64,000 nt of DNA from Embiotoca jacksoni (lineage: Eukaryota; Chordata; Actinopteri; Embiotocidae), in assembly GCA_022577435.1 (NCBI GenBank), contig JAKOON010000007.1, positions 13,920,426 through 13,984,425 on the forward strand, in the 5' to 3' direction. The translations under genes were made by a program, and so were the position numbers. Position 1 is the first letter of the stretch; every line of letters starts with the position of its first letter. Under the pieces are notes generated by a model. That model was not told where the DNA came from. It worked only from the letters and a program-made list of their open reading frames with translations, and did not search any database. Shown here one piece after another: positions 13,251-26,700 of the stretch.

Positions 13251-16002
13251 CAGAGAAAGATGCCTGTGCCCTCGCAGTGTGACCTCCTCCCTTTTCCAAA
13301 CTGTTACTCTTCTTCTTCCACATTTGAATAGAGCGCATGTGGAAATAATCTTGTGTTCACCACAGATTAGAATAAAACACAATGCAGTAAATGTGTATGC
13401 GTCTGTAGCGCTTGTGTGTGCGTGCCAGGGAATCTAGTAATAGCTCGTATTGTACTCCATTGCCTGAAGAATTTGCAACAAGCTCCATCATTCAATAGTG
13501 AGGTCAGTTTATTCATGATCCCAGCCACTCTGCATCTCCTCCAGTCTTTGTTATTCCTTCCGTTTCCTTTTTCAAAACTCAGAAGTTGAGAGGCAGAACA
13601 ATGTGTTTTCTTTGGTGTCTCGAAGCCTGCATGAGCCCACGGCCCGGATGCTTTTACAGATGCTCCTTTTGAGGTGCAACTTCTGCATGCTTGCTCTCCA
13701 CTTTACTCACAGATATTTGGTTATCAGAATGGTGTGTGTAAAGGTGGACTAAAGCACAGGGCATCATGTGTTTCGTGTTCAAAGGGGAAATTGGATAATT
13801 TTCAAATATGTCTCCACATTTTTACAGTTTTAGTTTGATTTACTGACTTCAATCTCTTAAAGTATTGTCCACTCTCTCGTCTTCAGTTCTTACTGTACAC
13901 CTGCAACAGTCGAGCTTTACAAGCAGCAGGGTGACTTTTCCCCTCTGGGTTTTGCCTCACAGGCAACATAGCTTATTATATTAGTGGAAATTGGGTTTGT
14001 GTGCAACCTGTGCACTGTAGGCTCTACTGAAAAGACCATTGCCATTTTTCATGCATGTGTTTCAGGTAAAAATATATTTAAATCTGTTTTTATTTACTCT
14101 ATTCTCCTAAAAGATGCTAGAAAATGGGATGGAAATGCAAAAATATTTATTATAAAACATACATTTTCTATTAAAGAGGCTAAATATGATTTCAAGCATG
14201 GGTTAGTGTGTTAATAAAATCAGGAAATCTGGAAGACCAAAATGACAGCTTATTTATAAATTGATATTACCTACCAAAATAGTTTACTCTCCTGCTACTG
14301 GTATTGGTACACGTTTTTTTTTTTTTTCTATCAATCCCTGCTAATCATCTTCATGCAGTGTTTACAAAGGGGATGTGTACTTTCCAAACATTATGGTTAA
14401 GCACAGCTAAATTGCCCCATTGCACTCCAATAAAAATAAACCCACCAGGGTTCCAGCCCATGATTCACACGTCAATCACATAATCACCCTTTAAATTTTT
14501 CACACTCATTTTACTGAGGTTTGGGATGTGAGCTCATTCATAATTGGGCTGCAGATCAAACTGAAGGCTGAGGGAATCGTGTCATGTTTTAATTATCATT
14601 TAACAGGGATGTTAAGTGCACACTCTGTATCTTGCAGAAAAGTAAGTGTAAATTTCCACTTACTCTTTTTAGTTCCTAACACCTGGGAGGCAGCTGAGCA
14701 TACTGTTATAAATCGATATTAATGTAATTGAGTCATAAGTGTGCCAGACCCCCATTTTGAGAAAGACGGGTTTTCGACAAATCCATATTGTAGTTTCTCT
14801 ATCAGTCATCTCAGGGTGACGCTCATAAAGTTTTATTTGACTCACAGCCGTCCAAATGGAGAAGACTTAAGAAAACAACAGTAAATAGTAGCCTGTCCCA
14901 TCATTGTTAACTGCTCTAAAATTGCAGCTATATTTTGTTCACAAAGTGATGAGATTATTTTGTCCTACTTATTAATTGGAGTGAAATTGGACGGAGTGAC
15001 TCACAGCGGTGTTACTAGAAGGTGTCAGACACAGAAAGCAGGTAATTATGGAGACAGGAAGAGATAAGGAAACAGAATGCAATTACCCGGGCAAGCAGAG
15101 CTTCAAATTGCTCTTCTTAGGATTTCTCACCTCAGGTTGCTATTGTTCATGCTTTGCATCTCCATACTGATCTTTATTCCTTTCACCCTCTAGCTCAAAG
15201 AAGCAGCATTAATCAAACGGATTCTTACTGTAAGTGGAGCCATACTAAGCTCTGAATGCCACTTAATGCAGAATTTCAAATGTATGTATTCAAATATATT
15301 TTTCCTGCCAATATATTATTGTGCACATAAACTGCTGTGAGCTCAGCCTAAATCAGGGCCATCAGATTTCCCATTGTTCTTCACATTCAAGGCTGTAAGG
15401 ATTTCTCAGAATTTTGTTTCATTTGACTTTCAGGTTTTAGGGCATACTTCATATTGAGTTTCCCAGTATTCATCCTGCAGCTGTGCTGTTGTTGGAGTCA
15501 TGTGTATCCATATGTAATTTGTATTGAATTCAGCACTTACACATGATACTGTAACAGTTGCACACATGTAGTGTAGCTAAAAACACAAATGTGAATTCTC
15601 CCTGTCAAATCTACAATATGTAATTTGCATATTACTGCATGTAGAAAAGTAAATGCAGTACATTCACAAGAAGAATGTGTTGCTCTTCTGCTGCTTTCAA
15701 CTTAATTTTACTATTTTCCATCAAAGCTGTGGCTGACTTTTTGTTTCGAATATGACTGTATAAATAATCACTATCCATCTGTCGACAATATGAATACTGT
15801 TCTCAGTATCCATACATGTTTTTTTAGTTCTTGGGTTTTTTTAGGGGGAAAGCCAAAAGCTGCCACGCTGCTGATTTGAAGGAAAAAGGAGGATTTCTTC
15901 TGCTCCATTTGTTCATTCTCTGTAGTACCCATTTTCTTACTTTAGCCATTTGTTTTAGCTTTTAGGTACTCTCTCAGCCTGTGCCAAACACTCTCACTGC
16001 TG

Positions 16003-16032
16003 ACACACACACACACACACCAGCACACACAC
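16003..16032. repeat. (CA)n microsatellite
   Basis: About 15 AC units with one AG interruption. Confidence 0.95.
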
Positions 16033-17577
16033 CTAATAGAAGAGATGGGTTTCGGAAAGAAAGACAATAAATGAGGGTTTTTCAATCCACCCTTGTATTT
16101 AAAAATAATCAAAGGTTTTTGGCAGAATTATTGAAGCCAATATAAACATATAAATATCTACTAATATATTTGCTTAGCTGAGTGAAGCATGTATTGGAGC
16201 ATGTTGCACACATCACGAGGTGTTGTTGATGCTCAGAGCGGGGCTTCAGCGCCGGATTCACTGCACATGTACTCACATTTACTGTGATCACATATGGCAA
16301 AATCTGCCACTTTTAGACTCTACCACATGGGGGTCTGCCAGTGACCCTCACAGCTACTTATCATTGTGTGTGGCTGCCAGCGACGGACGGACCCCCCATG
16401 TCCGTCTCTGAGCCAGCCTGCACTCACACAGGTTGCCACAGAGCGTGTGCAGTTTGCCTCAAATTGTTTACGAAAAAAATCCCCTATTTTCTGTTTGATG
16501 ACTACTCTGTATCAGAACAAGTGCTTTATATAATTACTGTATAGGTTTGATGATGTGATAGGTGCCACTTACAGTAGTCAAGCTTCCGTCAGCTTCAGTC
16601 TGGAGCTGAAAATGATCATTGCAGACAGATCAAGTGTGTGAGGGGTGTGTAAGAGTGTCACAAAGTGCTTTTATGTAAATGGAAGTTGAAGAGCAGCTTC
16701 CCATTGAAATTTGAATATACTGCACTGTACAGTATATGTTACTCCCGTCAGTCTCCTGGATGTGTCTCCTGACTCTAAAATATTCTGTGTTCATATGAAC
16801 GCCTCGCTCTGAAAGACAACAAAGAGAAAAGATGAGACGGAGAGAGAAGCTCAAGGAAAACATGGCAATCTCTTTATCAGAGTAGAGACAAAGCATGGAC
16901 ATGGTGGGGATCAAGGTGCCAGCTCAATATAAAAAAAGAAACACCCTTTGGATTACAAGTCCCAAATATACGGTAAAGTAAAATGAAATGAAAGATTGCT
17001 TCTCAAATGTCAAGAAAAAGACTCTGACAATGTTGTGTTGTTTGGGCAGTTTAGCTGAATGGATTTCATCCCAATTTTGTTTTGTTTGGAGATGGGTTTT
17101 TTCTTTACCATCCTCTAGAAAAGCAATAAAGCTATTTTTGCCCTGTGTTAAAGCAGCATCACATATCTACACTGTTGTGGAAGTGCTCCATAGATTGTGA
17201 TCTCCCCCCACACACCCCCTCCTGGATTTCATAATAGAGAAGCAGGTTATGGTAAGTATTTTTGTTAGTGGAGTGTTTGTTTAGCGCCTCCTTGTTCCTT
17301 CTCAACTGTTGCTGTTTTAACGCCCTCCAAATTACACTGAGCATAGCTGTGAGGCTCTCTTCTCATTTTCCTCAGTTAACAAGCCCTCTGTTTATATATG
17401 ATTATGGCTCACTGCTTGTTTATTCTGCCTGGCTTTTTCTTTTTTACTTTTTTTTTTTTTTTTAAATTGCTTTGCCAGTTTAGTTCAAGGAACAAAATGC
17501 ACTAATGGGGATGAACCTGTGCTCATTCAGCTCCCGTGTTCGCCCGTCTGACTGTTATTTCTGTGCTTGCTTTGCAG

Positions 17578-17721
17578 CGCTGCCAGTCATGCAGGTGACA
17601 ATTGACATTACCAGACAGCAGGTGGAGAAGATCTTCGGTCTCGATGAGTATTGGTGTCAGTGTGTCGCCTGGAGCACCACGGGAACCCAGAAGAGCCAAA
17701 AGGCTTACATCAGGATTGCTT
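17578..17721 (+). CDS. unc5a: unc5a exon: end of Ig domain 1
   Basis: It encodes LPVMQVTIDITRQQVEKIFG, then WCQCVAW and AYIRIA, the last part of the first immunoglobulin domain that takes part in netrin binding in UNC5 receptors. It is 144 bases, begins with two bases of a split codon and ends with one (T|AC, Tyr). The acceptor is TTTGCAG and the donor T|GTGAGT. The WCQC motif carries cysteines of the Ig1 disulfides. It matches the UNC5 family exon for the region just before YLRKNF. Confidence 0.95.
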
Positions 17722-20700
17722 GTGAGTGCACTTTGAAATGATCATTGTGTCATTACAAATGCAAAGGCTGCCTAACAAGGTGCTTACATGTGGCATGTCA
17801 GTGTGTAATAAGAGGATATTAGGAAGATTATTTTTTACTTTGGGTGGTTAGGGAGGGACTGACTTTCATTAAATAATTAGCCCAAAGACCACGATGATCT
17901 GTTGCACCACAGTGTATCACTGTGATTACAGTTTAGTTAAATCATCTTCCTGTGATTCTACTCATGAGAAGAAAATATCCGACCCTGGCAGGAAGAATGA
18001 GAGAGCAATACATCTGCTTGAAGGCAGTCTTAAAAAAAAGTGGAACACTAAATTTGAGTATTCATGAGCATATTTTTCACTAGACACAATATATCAGCAA
18101 TGATCCCTATGAAAGTAACTGGAATAAAAACAGACTTGAAATTTATTGCTGTGCAGCAATCATAAATCTGTCTGGGGAACACAGACACATCCCTCGCTGC
18201 AGCCTCAAAAGCTTTATTAGAAGAAGCCATTTTGCGTTTGAGTATTTTAAAGCATTCTGCCTATTAATTCCCACATAAATATGTATTATTCCAGACAGAG
18301 CCAAACGCAGCACTGTCTCTAAACCACCAGACGTTTTGAAAACACACATTCATTATCCATCCTTGTTTGAGAGCTCAACAAAGTCAGATAGATGTAAGAT
18401 AAGGACAACACACGCCTGAGTAGTGATGCACAGCCATGCACTCACATTCATGATATCCACCCATATTCACTCACATACATTTGAGCCTTCCAAGAGTGTT
18501 ATATCTCACGTCTCCTGCAGTCCCATTGTATCTGCGTTAATTAAATTGAATGTCGTGAAACTCTCCGCTTGTCTTAACGTTTCTCTCAGAATGACTGGTC
18601 AGGACAGGCTCAACATCTGTTTAAAGGAATTCACCGGCAGCTCGCAACCGCACCTTCACCCCCTCATAACATAATAACATATTGCTTTGCTCCCAGTTAA
18701 AACCTGGGGTGAACACATCAAATTTGTGCGAACCCGGCAGCTATCAGCAGGCCTGTCAAGCTCATCTGGCACAAATAGACTTGCATTTGTTTTCCCCCCA
18801 CAAGAAATGAGCGTAGTTGTACTTGTGTAATTCACAGCTGGGGCTTACAGACAAATATATAGCAGGACCTTGTGCAACAGTAAAAGTATTCAATGAGACG
18901 TAATGTGAAGCCCCATGCAGTCAGCCAGGCTTGCAGGAGCTCTTGTCCAGGCGCCTCAGGGCTTTGTTTTCGTGTGGCTGCTCCAAGCCGTCATACAGAT
19001 GGAGGCTGGAGGCTGGCGGATGCCGGAGAGAGGAGAGTGGGTGGGAGTGAGGGGTAATGCAATTGCTTTTGCTTGATGCCGGGCCCCTCTGGCAGCAGAC
19101 AAGCATCCCTGAACCAACCAGGCAGCCTGTAATAAGCAACATGGTTGGTGCCACCGATCCCAGTGTGGCTTAGGGGCCAACTAGTGCGACATGCTCAGTG
19201 AGGCCATGGCTGGACATTTCAAGAGTGTAACATTTAGAAACATCACCAAGTATTTCTTTCAAATCGCACAGGTGCTTACAAATATCCTAATTGGTATTGT
19301 TTCTCCCTTTTTTCTTTCCCTACAAGACCTGAGAAAGAACTTTGAGGAGGAGCCGCAGGGCAAAGAGGTGGCATTGGACCAGGAGGTGTTGCTGCGCTGC
19401 CATCCCCCCGAGGGAGTGCCACAAGCCGAGGTGAGACACGGATACAGAAGATATTTATAGGCTCACATCTAGCATCCATTTACCCTTTCCTCACCAGGAG
19501 GACAAAGAGCAAAAAGTGGCTCAAGATTAGCTCCCCGGCATCTTTCCCCGCTCCACTGGGGGAACAGACGATCCAATACGGATAAATTACACCTCTAATT
19601 ATTCCCCATTATTGATTTATTATCGCCCTTACATCTCTGGGATGCCGTATATCACGTCGTCTCGTCACATCACTCAGGATAGGCTTGGAGGCTTCACTCC
19701 CCGTTTGGCATCTCTAAAGGCCCATCCATAATTAATGGCTCTATTTGCCTGACTCTCCTTATCTCATCGTGTATCTCTCTGCCATCTCTCCATACACTGT
19801 ATCTCTGTTGCACTCCGGTTCTGTTCAAGTCTCTCCCACTGCTTCTACGTCTCTCCGTGGTGTGTCTGTGTTTAGAGGACCAGACGGGCCAGCTGCTTCA
19901 CCTCGTGCGTTGCATCCTCTCCGCTCCCAGATAGGCACTAACCGCTCTAATAACAACCAGGAGGAGCTATAGGCGAGCCACTCAAACAGCCCAGAGACGG
20001 CAGATCAGCCAATCACAGCTTGACAATGTAGGGACAGTTTGCAGAGAAAAGGGAAGGAAGGTGCCAACCACAGTTCACCAGAAAAGAACATCAGAGCAGA
20101 AGTCACCACAGGAGAAAACAATGATAGCGCACGAGAGGAAGAAAGCCCAATTATATGCGGTATCGCAGTAATACCGACAGCAACGCTGCCATACCGTTGC
20201 TCCTCTCGAGACAGCACAAGGTCAAGTGAGAGCAAGAAAACAAGCGAGCCAATCTGAGAGTATACCAAAAAAAGGAATAACATCAGTTTTGGCTTCTGCA
20301 AGAGGGCACAGAAAACTACATGGAGCAAAATCAGTTGTACTTATACACCAGCAGCAGTTACGGAGATATCCAGCAGCTATAAAATAAAAGCTACATTCTC
20401 CCCACGGAAAGTGAATAAATATTAAAATCAGCAGGGTGTATAAATAAATTAATTCTATCTCAGTACCATACCGAGCTATGTCTGTTCTTCCTTTTGTCAG
20501 TTTGATTGCATCAGAAAAGAAGTACCTGACTGCTTTCCTCATCCATGCAGAAATCTCCTCTCCACATCATGTCTGGCTGCTGTGGAGCTGCATGGCGGGG
20601 GAGCCTCTTTCTGTTGAGTTGCTGTGAATTTTGACCACTGAAATGTGTTTTCAGGTGGAGTGGCAGAGAAACGAGGATGTGGTTGACCCGGCGAGTGACC

Positions 20701-23700
20701 CCAATTTTTTCATCACTGCTGACCATAATCTCGTCATCAAAAAGGCCCGGCTGGCGGACACGGGCAACTACACGTGCGTGGCCAAAAACATTGTCGCTCG
20801 CCGCAAAAGCACCTCTGCCACGGTCCTGGTCTACGGTAGGTGACACCTTCATTCAACACATCAAAGCTCTGTCCACAGAGGGTAATGGCAGGTCTGGGCT
20901 TGATTGAGCTTCAACATCTACAAACATAAAACCACCTTAGAAGACTCATTATATACTTGCATGTTGCTTCTGTTACCCCACATTTCCACATTAACCTCTG
21001 CATGCTCTCTTGCATGGAAGATTGGAGTGCTTTTGTCAGACGGTCGTATCAAGTTCCAATTTTGCAGTGTAGTTTTAATGATAACAACACAGTGTTCAGC
21101 ACATGTGACATATGGTGACAACTTACATACGTCAGCTCTGTTTTCTAATTACACTGTCATAAATAACTACATAAAGAGATAGTGGTGTATCTGCACATTA
21201 ATTAGAGCAACTTAAAATGTTACTGGCAGCCATTCCGCCAAAGCTGGCAGTCTCTGATGTCGGGACTGCCATCTTCCTCCTCCTCTGTAGTGGATCCAGT
21301 ATGAGAAGAGAAATTGAATTAACAGTAAACTGTAAATAATGACTTGGCTTGATAAGCAGACTGACCTTTATTAAAATGCAGAGAAACAGCATATTTTCTA
21401 TCACAGAGGGCTCCACTGGGGACTGGCACTGCAAAAGTTTTGCATACATTACAGCCTGTCTTAATTCTCAGCTACATGCAAACAGGAGATGGAAATCACG
21501 TGGGAATGATTCATGGGAACAACCTTGTTAATAGGAAATATATAATCTGGCACAATGTCTGACAGAGGGACTGTTTTTGTTGAGGCTGCCAGAGGAAAAG
21601 GACACTATGATGTGATGTAATGGCAGAACTGCAGATCTTATTATCTAATGTATCAGAGAAGATAAAATGTATGACACAAATATACAGGACAGCACTGTGA
21701 CTACTACTCTTCGGGTTTTGAACTAGCCTGTTTCTTGAGCTGCAAATATACATATCTATACAATATTTTAATTATAAGGAGTTATTCCGTGTTAATAAGT
21801 TAATAGATTTGAAAGACCGGGGAAACTAGGAGTATTTTCACCCCTTGTAAAATCATGGTGTCAGTGTGAATTTCTTTTTTTAACCATAATCTTTTATTGA
21901 CTATTAAATATATGTTACACATACAAACCACATAACAATGACAGAAACAACAAACGAATAAAATTAACATTTTAAAAAGAAAAAAAAAAGATAGAAAGCT
22001 ACTTTCTGTATATCGCCGCTTTGTTTTTGTTGTTGTTTGTTTTTGCTACTTTTGAAAAATCTATCCAGATATTTGAAGAAAAATATTCTACATTGTTGTT
22101 GTTTACAAATCCATTTGCATTAAATGGGAAACCTCAGGACATGGAGATGTGGGGATCATTTTTAGACTTCCTGAAAAAGTGTGAATTATTGAATTAAAAT
22201 GTAATGTCAGTCATGCAGTTTTCATATTCAGGTTGCACTACTTGATTATTTGTTACTCCCAGTGGGATATCACCAGAGTTTTTGGTTATTGGATGAATTC
22301 AGATTCAGAGAATGTGATCTTTGTGTGGTGTAATGTTTAATCATCATGGAACAACTATAACCAAAAATATACATGTAGACAGATGAACTACAGAAAGAAA
22401 AAGTTTGCGCGTTACATTTGATTTGTGTTTTTACTTGAGTTAATAAATGTAATTATGAATTCAATGTTTACTAATAAGTAGATAAAGATGTTTCACTTCT
22501 ATTAATTTCCTTTTGAAGGCCTTTTTTTTTGTTTTTTTTTGTTTAACAAACCCTGAAGGCTGTCCAAATGTTTGAATAGCTCTATACGACTGCAGTGCAG
22601 CTGAAAATCGAAGCCTGCGTTTTCACTGTGAACGGCTGCTTCTAATGAAACGTGTTAATTTGGAGCATGCAGTCAAAACACACATTATCATGCACTCGTC
22701 CGAGCCTCCAACGTTAAAATACAAAAAGCGCAATTATTCCTACTGCTGATTATAATTGATTAGCTTGTTGTTAAAAGACTTGATGAAGAAGTCTGGAGTT
22801 GACTTGACTGTGGAGGCAAGAGCATTGACACTTATTGTTGGCCTTGTTAAACATAATTTTCACTCGAAGATACATAATAAAAACCTGTGAACAAATAGCT
22901 GAGGGATTTGCATGTGCAACTTAATTTCTTTCCATCATGGTATGTGCTTGTTAAGATCACACGTGTTGCCATTGCAGTATTAGAGGAGGTTAAACCCCAC
23001 TAGAGGGTGTTTTGATCAAAAAACAATATTGTACTGCTGTTCACTTGCATTGCTACAACCTATAGCAGAGAAGAAAGATTCAGTTAGCTGAGAGCATCAC
23101 ACTCTACCCTGCAAGATAATCTAGCTAGCTGTAGCAAGTCATAATAACTGCTACTTTTCAAAGGGGGTTCAACAGGGGGCCGGAGATGCATTTTAACAAG
23201 GCCTAGCTGGTGTGACTGCACTCTGTGCTAAGAGGTAATCAGGGGCCGAGTTGCCTGGCAATTTACCTCGCCGTGGCGGGCAATCAATCGCGTACAGAGG
23301 GCAAGGAAATGATTCAGCCACGACAAGCACAGGAGAGCGTTAGGAGAAAATTAGGAGGGGAGTATGTACAGAGAAGGAACGACAGCGCTGTTCAAGTCAA
23401 TAAATCAGGAATCTCTGTATCTTGTAAGCCCAGGAAACAGTAAATACAGGAGCGGAAGCAGCGTGATTTGATGTAATCACCTGCCATGATTGAGAGATTA
23501 TGTGCCGATACACGGTTAAGATCGAGAACATGCTTCAGCAAGTGACGGCGATAATAGAAATTCAGCCTGCAGAGTTTTTGAACTGCCTGAACTTTGAGTT
23601 TTAAATATAAAAGAGGAATAAATTATAGCGAGGAATTCAAAGAACACTTGAGTTTGAAGAATGACGTGTAATGGTGTGTAATCAGTGGTGGACGTGTGAA

Positions 23701-23746
23701 GGGCACAATCCGAATCACAGGAACAATCATGATGTATTTATTTGTG

Positions 23747-23782
<36 letters not shown>

Positions 23783-26700
23783 ATTTCCAAGTAGTAGCCG
23801 CTGTTTTTTTTATGCATGTATGACCATAAGCATTTAGCTTTAAACGGCATGGCTGTACAGTGATCATTTTTTTGACTTAATATCAGTGTTTTGTATGAAC
23901 TGGAATTTGGAGAGATACTTGAAATGTCCACTAGTCACTTTGCAGCAACTCTGAGACAAGGTGAAAGATGGGAAGTTGTCATATTGTTTTCTGCTCCCTG
24001 TTGAAGCCATTTTTTTTTCACTGCAGTTGGCTGTATTTTCAACTCAAACGCAGGAAGCAGCTCCCTTTTGCTCTCGCTCGTCCATTTGGTCACCTTGCAG
24101 TGCGGAACCAAAGAGTGTAACAGCATTCATGATTATTCTAGCGCAGCGCACCTCTTTGCGTCAGTGCATGTCAGGTAATCCTGGCCGCTCTGTCCCTTCA
24201 CCCACCCATCCCTCCCTCCAACCTTCCCCCCCTACCTCACCCCTCCACCCCACCTTCCCCCGTCGCTGGTCTAACAGTCAACGGCGGCTGGTCCACGTGG
24301 ACCACCTGGTCGTCCTGCAGTGCTGTGTGCGGGCGTGGCTGGCAGAAGAGGAGTCGGACCTGCACCAACCCCACGCCACTGAATGGAGGCACATCCTGTG
24401 AGGGGCAGAACGTCCAGAAAAGTGCCTGTGTGGCCACCTGTCCAGGTAACTCCCAGGCAACCCCATTTGTCCTGTGGCGCTTGGCTTCCTGTGGCTTCCT
24501 TTTTGCATTTTTTTGCATCCAGAAGTCATCAGTTCATCTTTATTTTGGCTGCCCTTTTGTACCAGCACCTCCGAGTCTTCTCTTAGATGTCAGTCTTCTA
24601 TTGCTTCCCGCTATTAGACCGTTTACACAGCATTGTCAGAGCTTATTAGTCTTCGCAGTAAGGCCTCATCCTGAAAGTGATTTATTATTGTTCCACTTTG
24701 TTCACATATCTCTTTATCTTCTGCCTGTACGCAGACCCTGCTTTTATTTCAGTCTGCTTGAAAAGACATGATCCCAGCCATGTTTTAGTGTCACACCAGG
24801 TAGTGCATTTGTTATTGTTTGCTGCTCAAGCTATGTAGTAAATATGGGCAATAAAAGGGTGAATTATGGTGGCCTGTGCACCATGTCTACGTGTGAGGAG
24901 TTGGGGGGCTTTTCATTTGCTTGGCCATCACTTGTGAGAGCACTGGAGAGGTGGAGAGTGTCCTGCCTGATAGTGAGCAACACATATTGATCTCTGGTAG
25001 CCTGAGATGGAAGTCAAGCTGCTTCATTTTCAGTCCTACATTAGCCCCCTGACAGAGGGAGAGATAGCGAGGGACAGAGCAGGATAGGAAAAAGGAGGTG
25101 GAAGGTGGAAGCAGGGATGGAGACGGAGGAAATCAGATACAGCGTAAGGAAGGCAGGAACAAAGCCCAGAGTGAGAGAGAGGGCAGGAAAACTGAGAAAG
25201 AAGTAGAGAAATCCTGAGTGTGTACAAGAGCTGGCTGTTTGTCTGCCAGCAGATCAGTGTGGACATATAGTCGGGGCGCTGCAGCCATGCTGACCGCAGG
25301 AGAAGTCTCCCACGCTCGGTAAATAGCAGAGAGGGAAATACAACACCTCTGGCAGTGGCAGCTTCTCCCTGCCTAAAACAGAGGTTATCTTGCTCAGTGA
25401 ATCAGGGTGTTGTGTTACACATCTCCCATGTAAAGACATCAGTAGATGTCAAGCACGAGTGTAAGTAACATGGCCCGCTGGAATACAGCAAGAGGAGGAA
25501 GACAAAGAAAACACAAATGCGTGACGTGCCGTCAGGATCGGGATGGATTTGGAGTCACTGGAGTTGAAGCCACTAGTAATGGAATTAGAGGGGAGCCCAG
25601 GGATGCTTGACATTCCTCCACAGCAAAGCAGGATACTGACCTCCCTAAGCTTAAAGAGATTAATGTCGGTCCAAGCTGCTATTGTTAGACCAGACCCCTC
25701 CCTCTATTATCGTTCTTTTGCTCCAGGAGAAAGTGTGTAATTTCAACCATAAGGTGCTGTGACAAAAATTGCATTGTGCCCTGTGAACACAGTTTACAGA
25801 GACGTTAAAGGTGAAAGAACTACATTTTTTTTCTCTTGATGAGAGATGCTAGAGCAGCATGACCCCGCTTACACCTCCATCAGCCCTGTTGTTTACTGAC
25901 AGAGGATAGCCTCAGCCTCCTTTCCGCACTCGTTACCTGTCTGAGACTTGCAGCATCGTTGGCGCGGACAGCCCCAGCCCCAGCCCCAGCTGTCGGCACC
26001 TGGGGAGAGTTCCCCTCAAGGCCAAAGTCCGCCACGCCAGAGGCCGGGGATGATGAGCTGTTGTTTCCAATCACAAGTGGCACCGAGGCTCCTGTGTACT
26101 CATTTTGAAGTCTTCCAAGATGAACTGGCCGCTCTCGTCTTTTTATCACCCGGCACACACACAAGGCAGCAATCACAACCCCCATGTACGTATGAATCCT
26201 CACTTTGATTCATCGAACACATGATTAACACGTGTATGAATCAGCAGGCTGAATGCATGAAAAGACACTCTCATATAAGAGTCATGTTCAAAGAGGGGCA
26301 GCAGACCGGCCGAGTGTCACTGCATACTGGAGAACAACTTTAATTATTTTATTTATTTAATGGTTATTTGTGTAGGGACAAGTATGTAGCATAAACAATG
26401 CAACACACCACAGCATTTATAGCCTAAGCTAATTTGCAATGCCCGTCCCTAGATGGGCCTTTTAAAATACAGAAAATTAACAACTCACAACACATTCACA
26501 GGAGACTATCCAAATCATACACTCAACAATAGGTATACACAATCAAAACACAAAAGTTAACGAGAAATACAGACATTATATTGAAAATTGATATAAAAAC
26601 ACACCATAAAAAGGAGCACCAGATCATTCATGACAACATGACTGCTCCCGCTTTAAAAACTGTTTCAGTTTGAGTTTAAAATGGTCTGAATCAGGATCCA

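Larger units (their letters stand above)
1..17577 (+). other. Large intron of unc5a upstream of the first exon seen (5' part outside window)
   Basis: No exon, RNA gene or promoter can be supported here. No open frame shows the UNC5 Ig1 region (PEDVYIVKNK-like), so the signal-peptide and first Ig exons are inferred to lie further upstream. The stretch holds CA microsatellites near 627, 4342, 13187 and 16003, an old teleost interspersed repeat at about 6660-7178, and a dead Tc1 element at about 7591-8681. It also has a less AT-rich block with an open frame at 9557-10054. The intron ends in TGCTTTGCAG before the exon at 17578. It could include intergenic DNA if an alternative promoter exists, but none was seen. 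Confidence 0.75.

Noticed and set aside
13019..13437. Several overlapping frames with long His-Thr or Val-Cys repeats
   Set aside because: They are translations of the (CA)n microsatellite at 13187-13248. The same applies to the frames around 30186, 37083, 47813, 53490 and 61700.
1..17500. Search for the missing unc5a signal-peptide and Ig1 exons
   Set aside because: No frame with the expected Ig1 motifs was found in this stretch. The exons most likely lie upstream of the window.
23961..24401. 146-codon frame overlapping the first TSP exon
   Set aside because: It is a shifted-frame shadow of the real exon plus the C-rich intron end. The true TSP frame is the one ending in CGRGWQKRSRTC and VATCP.
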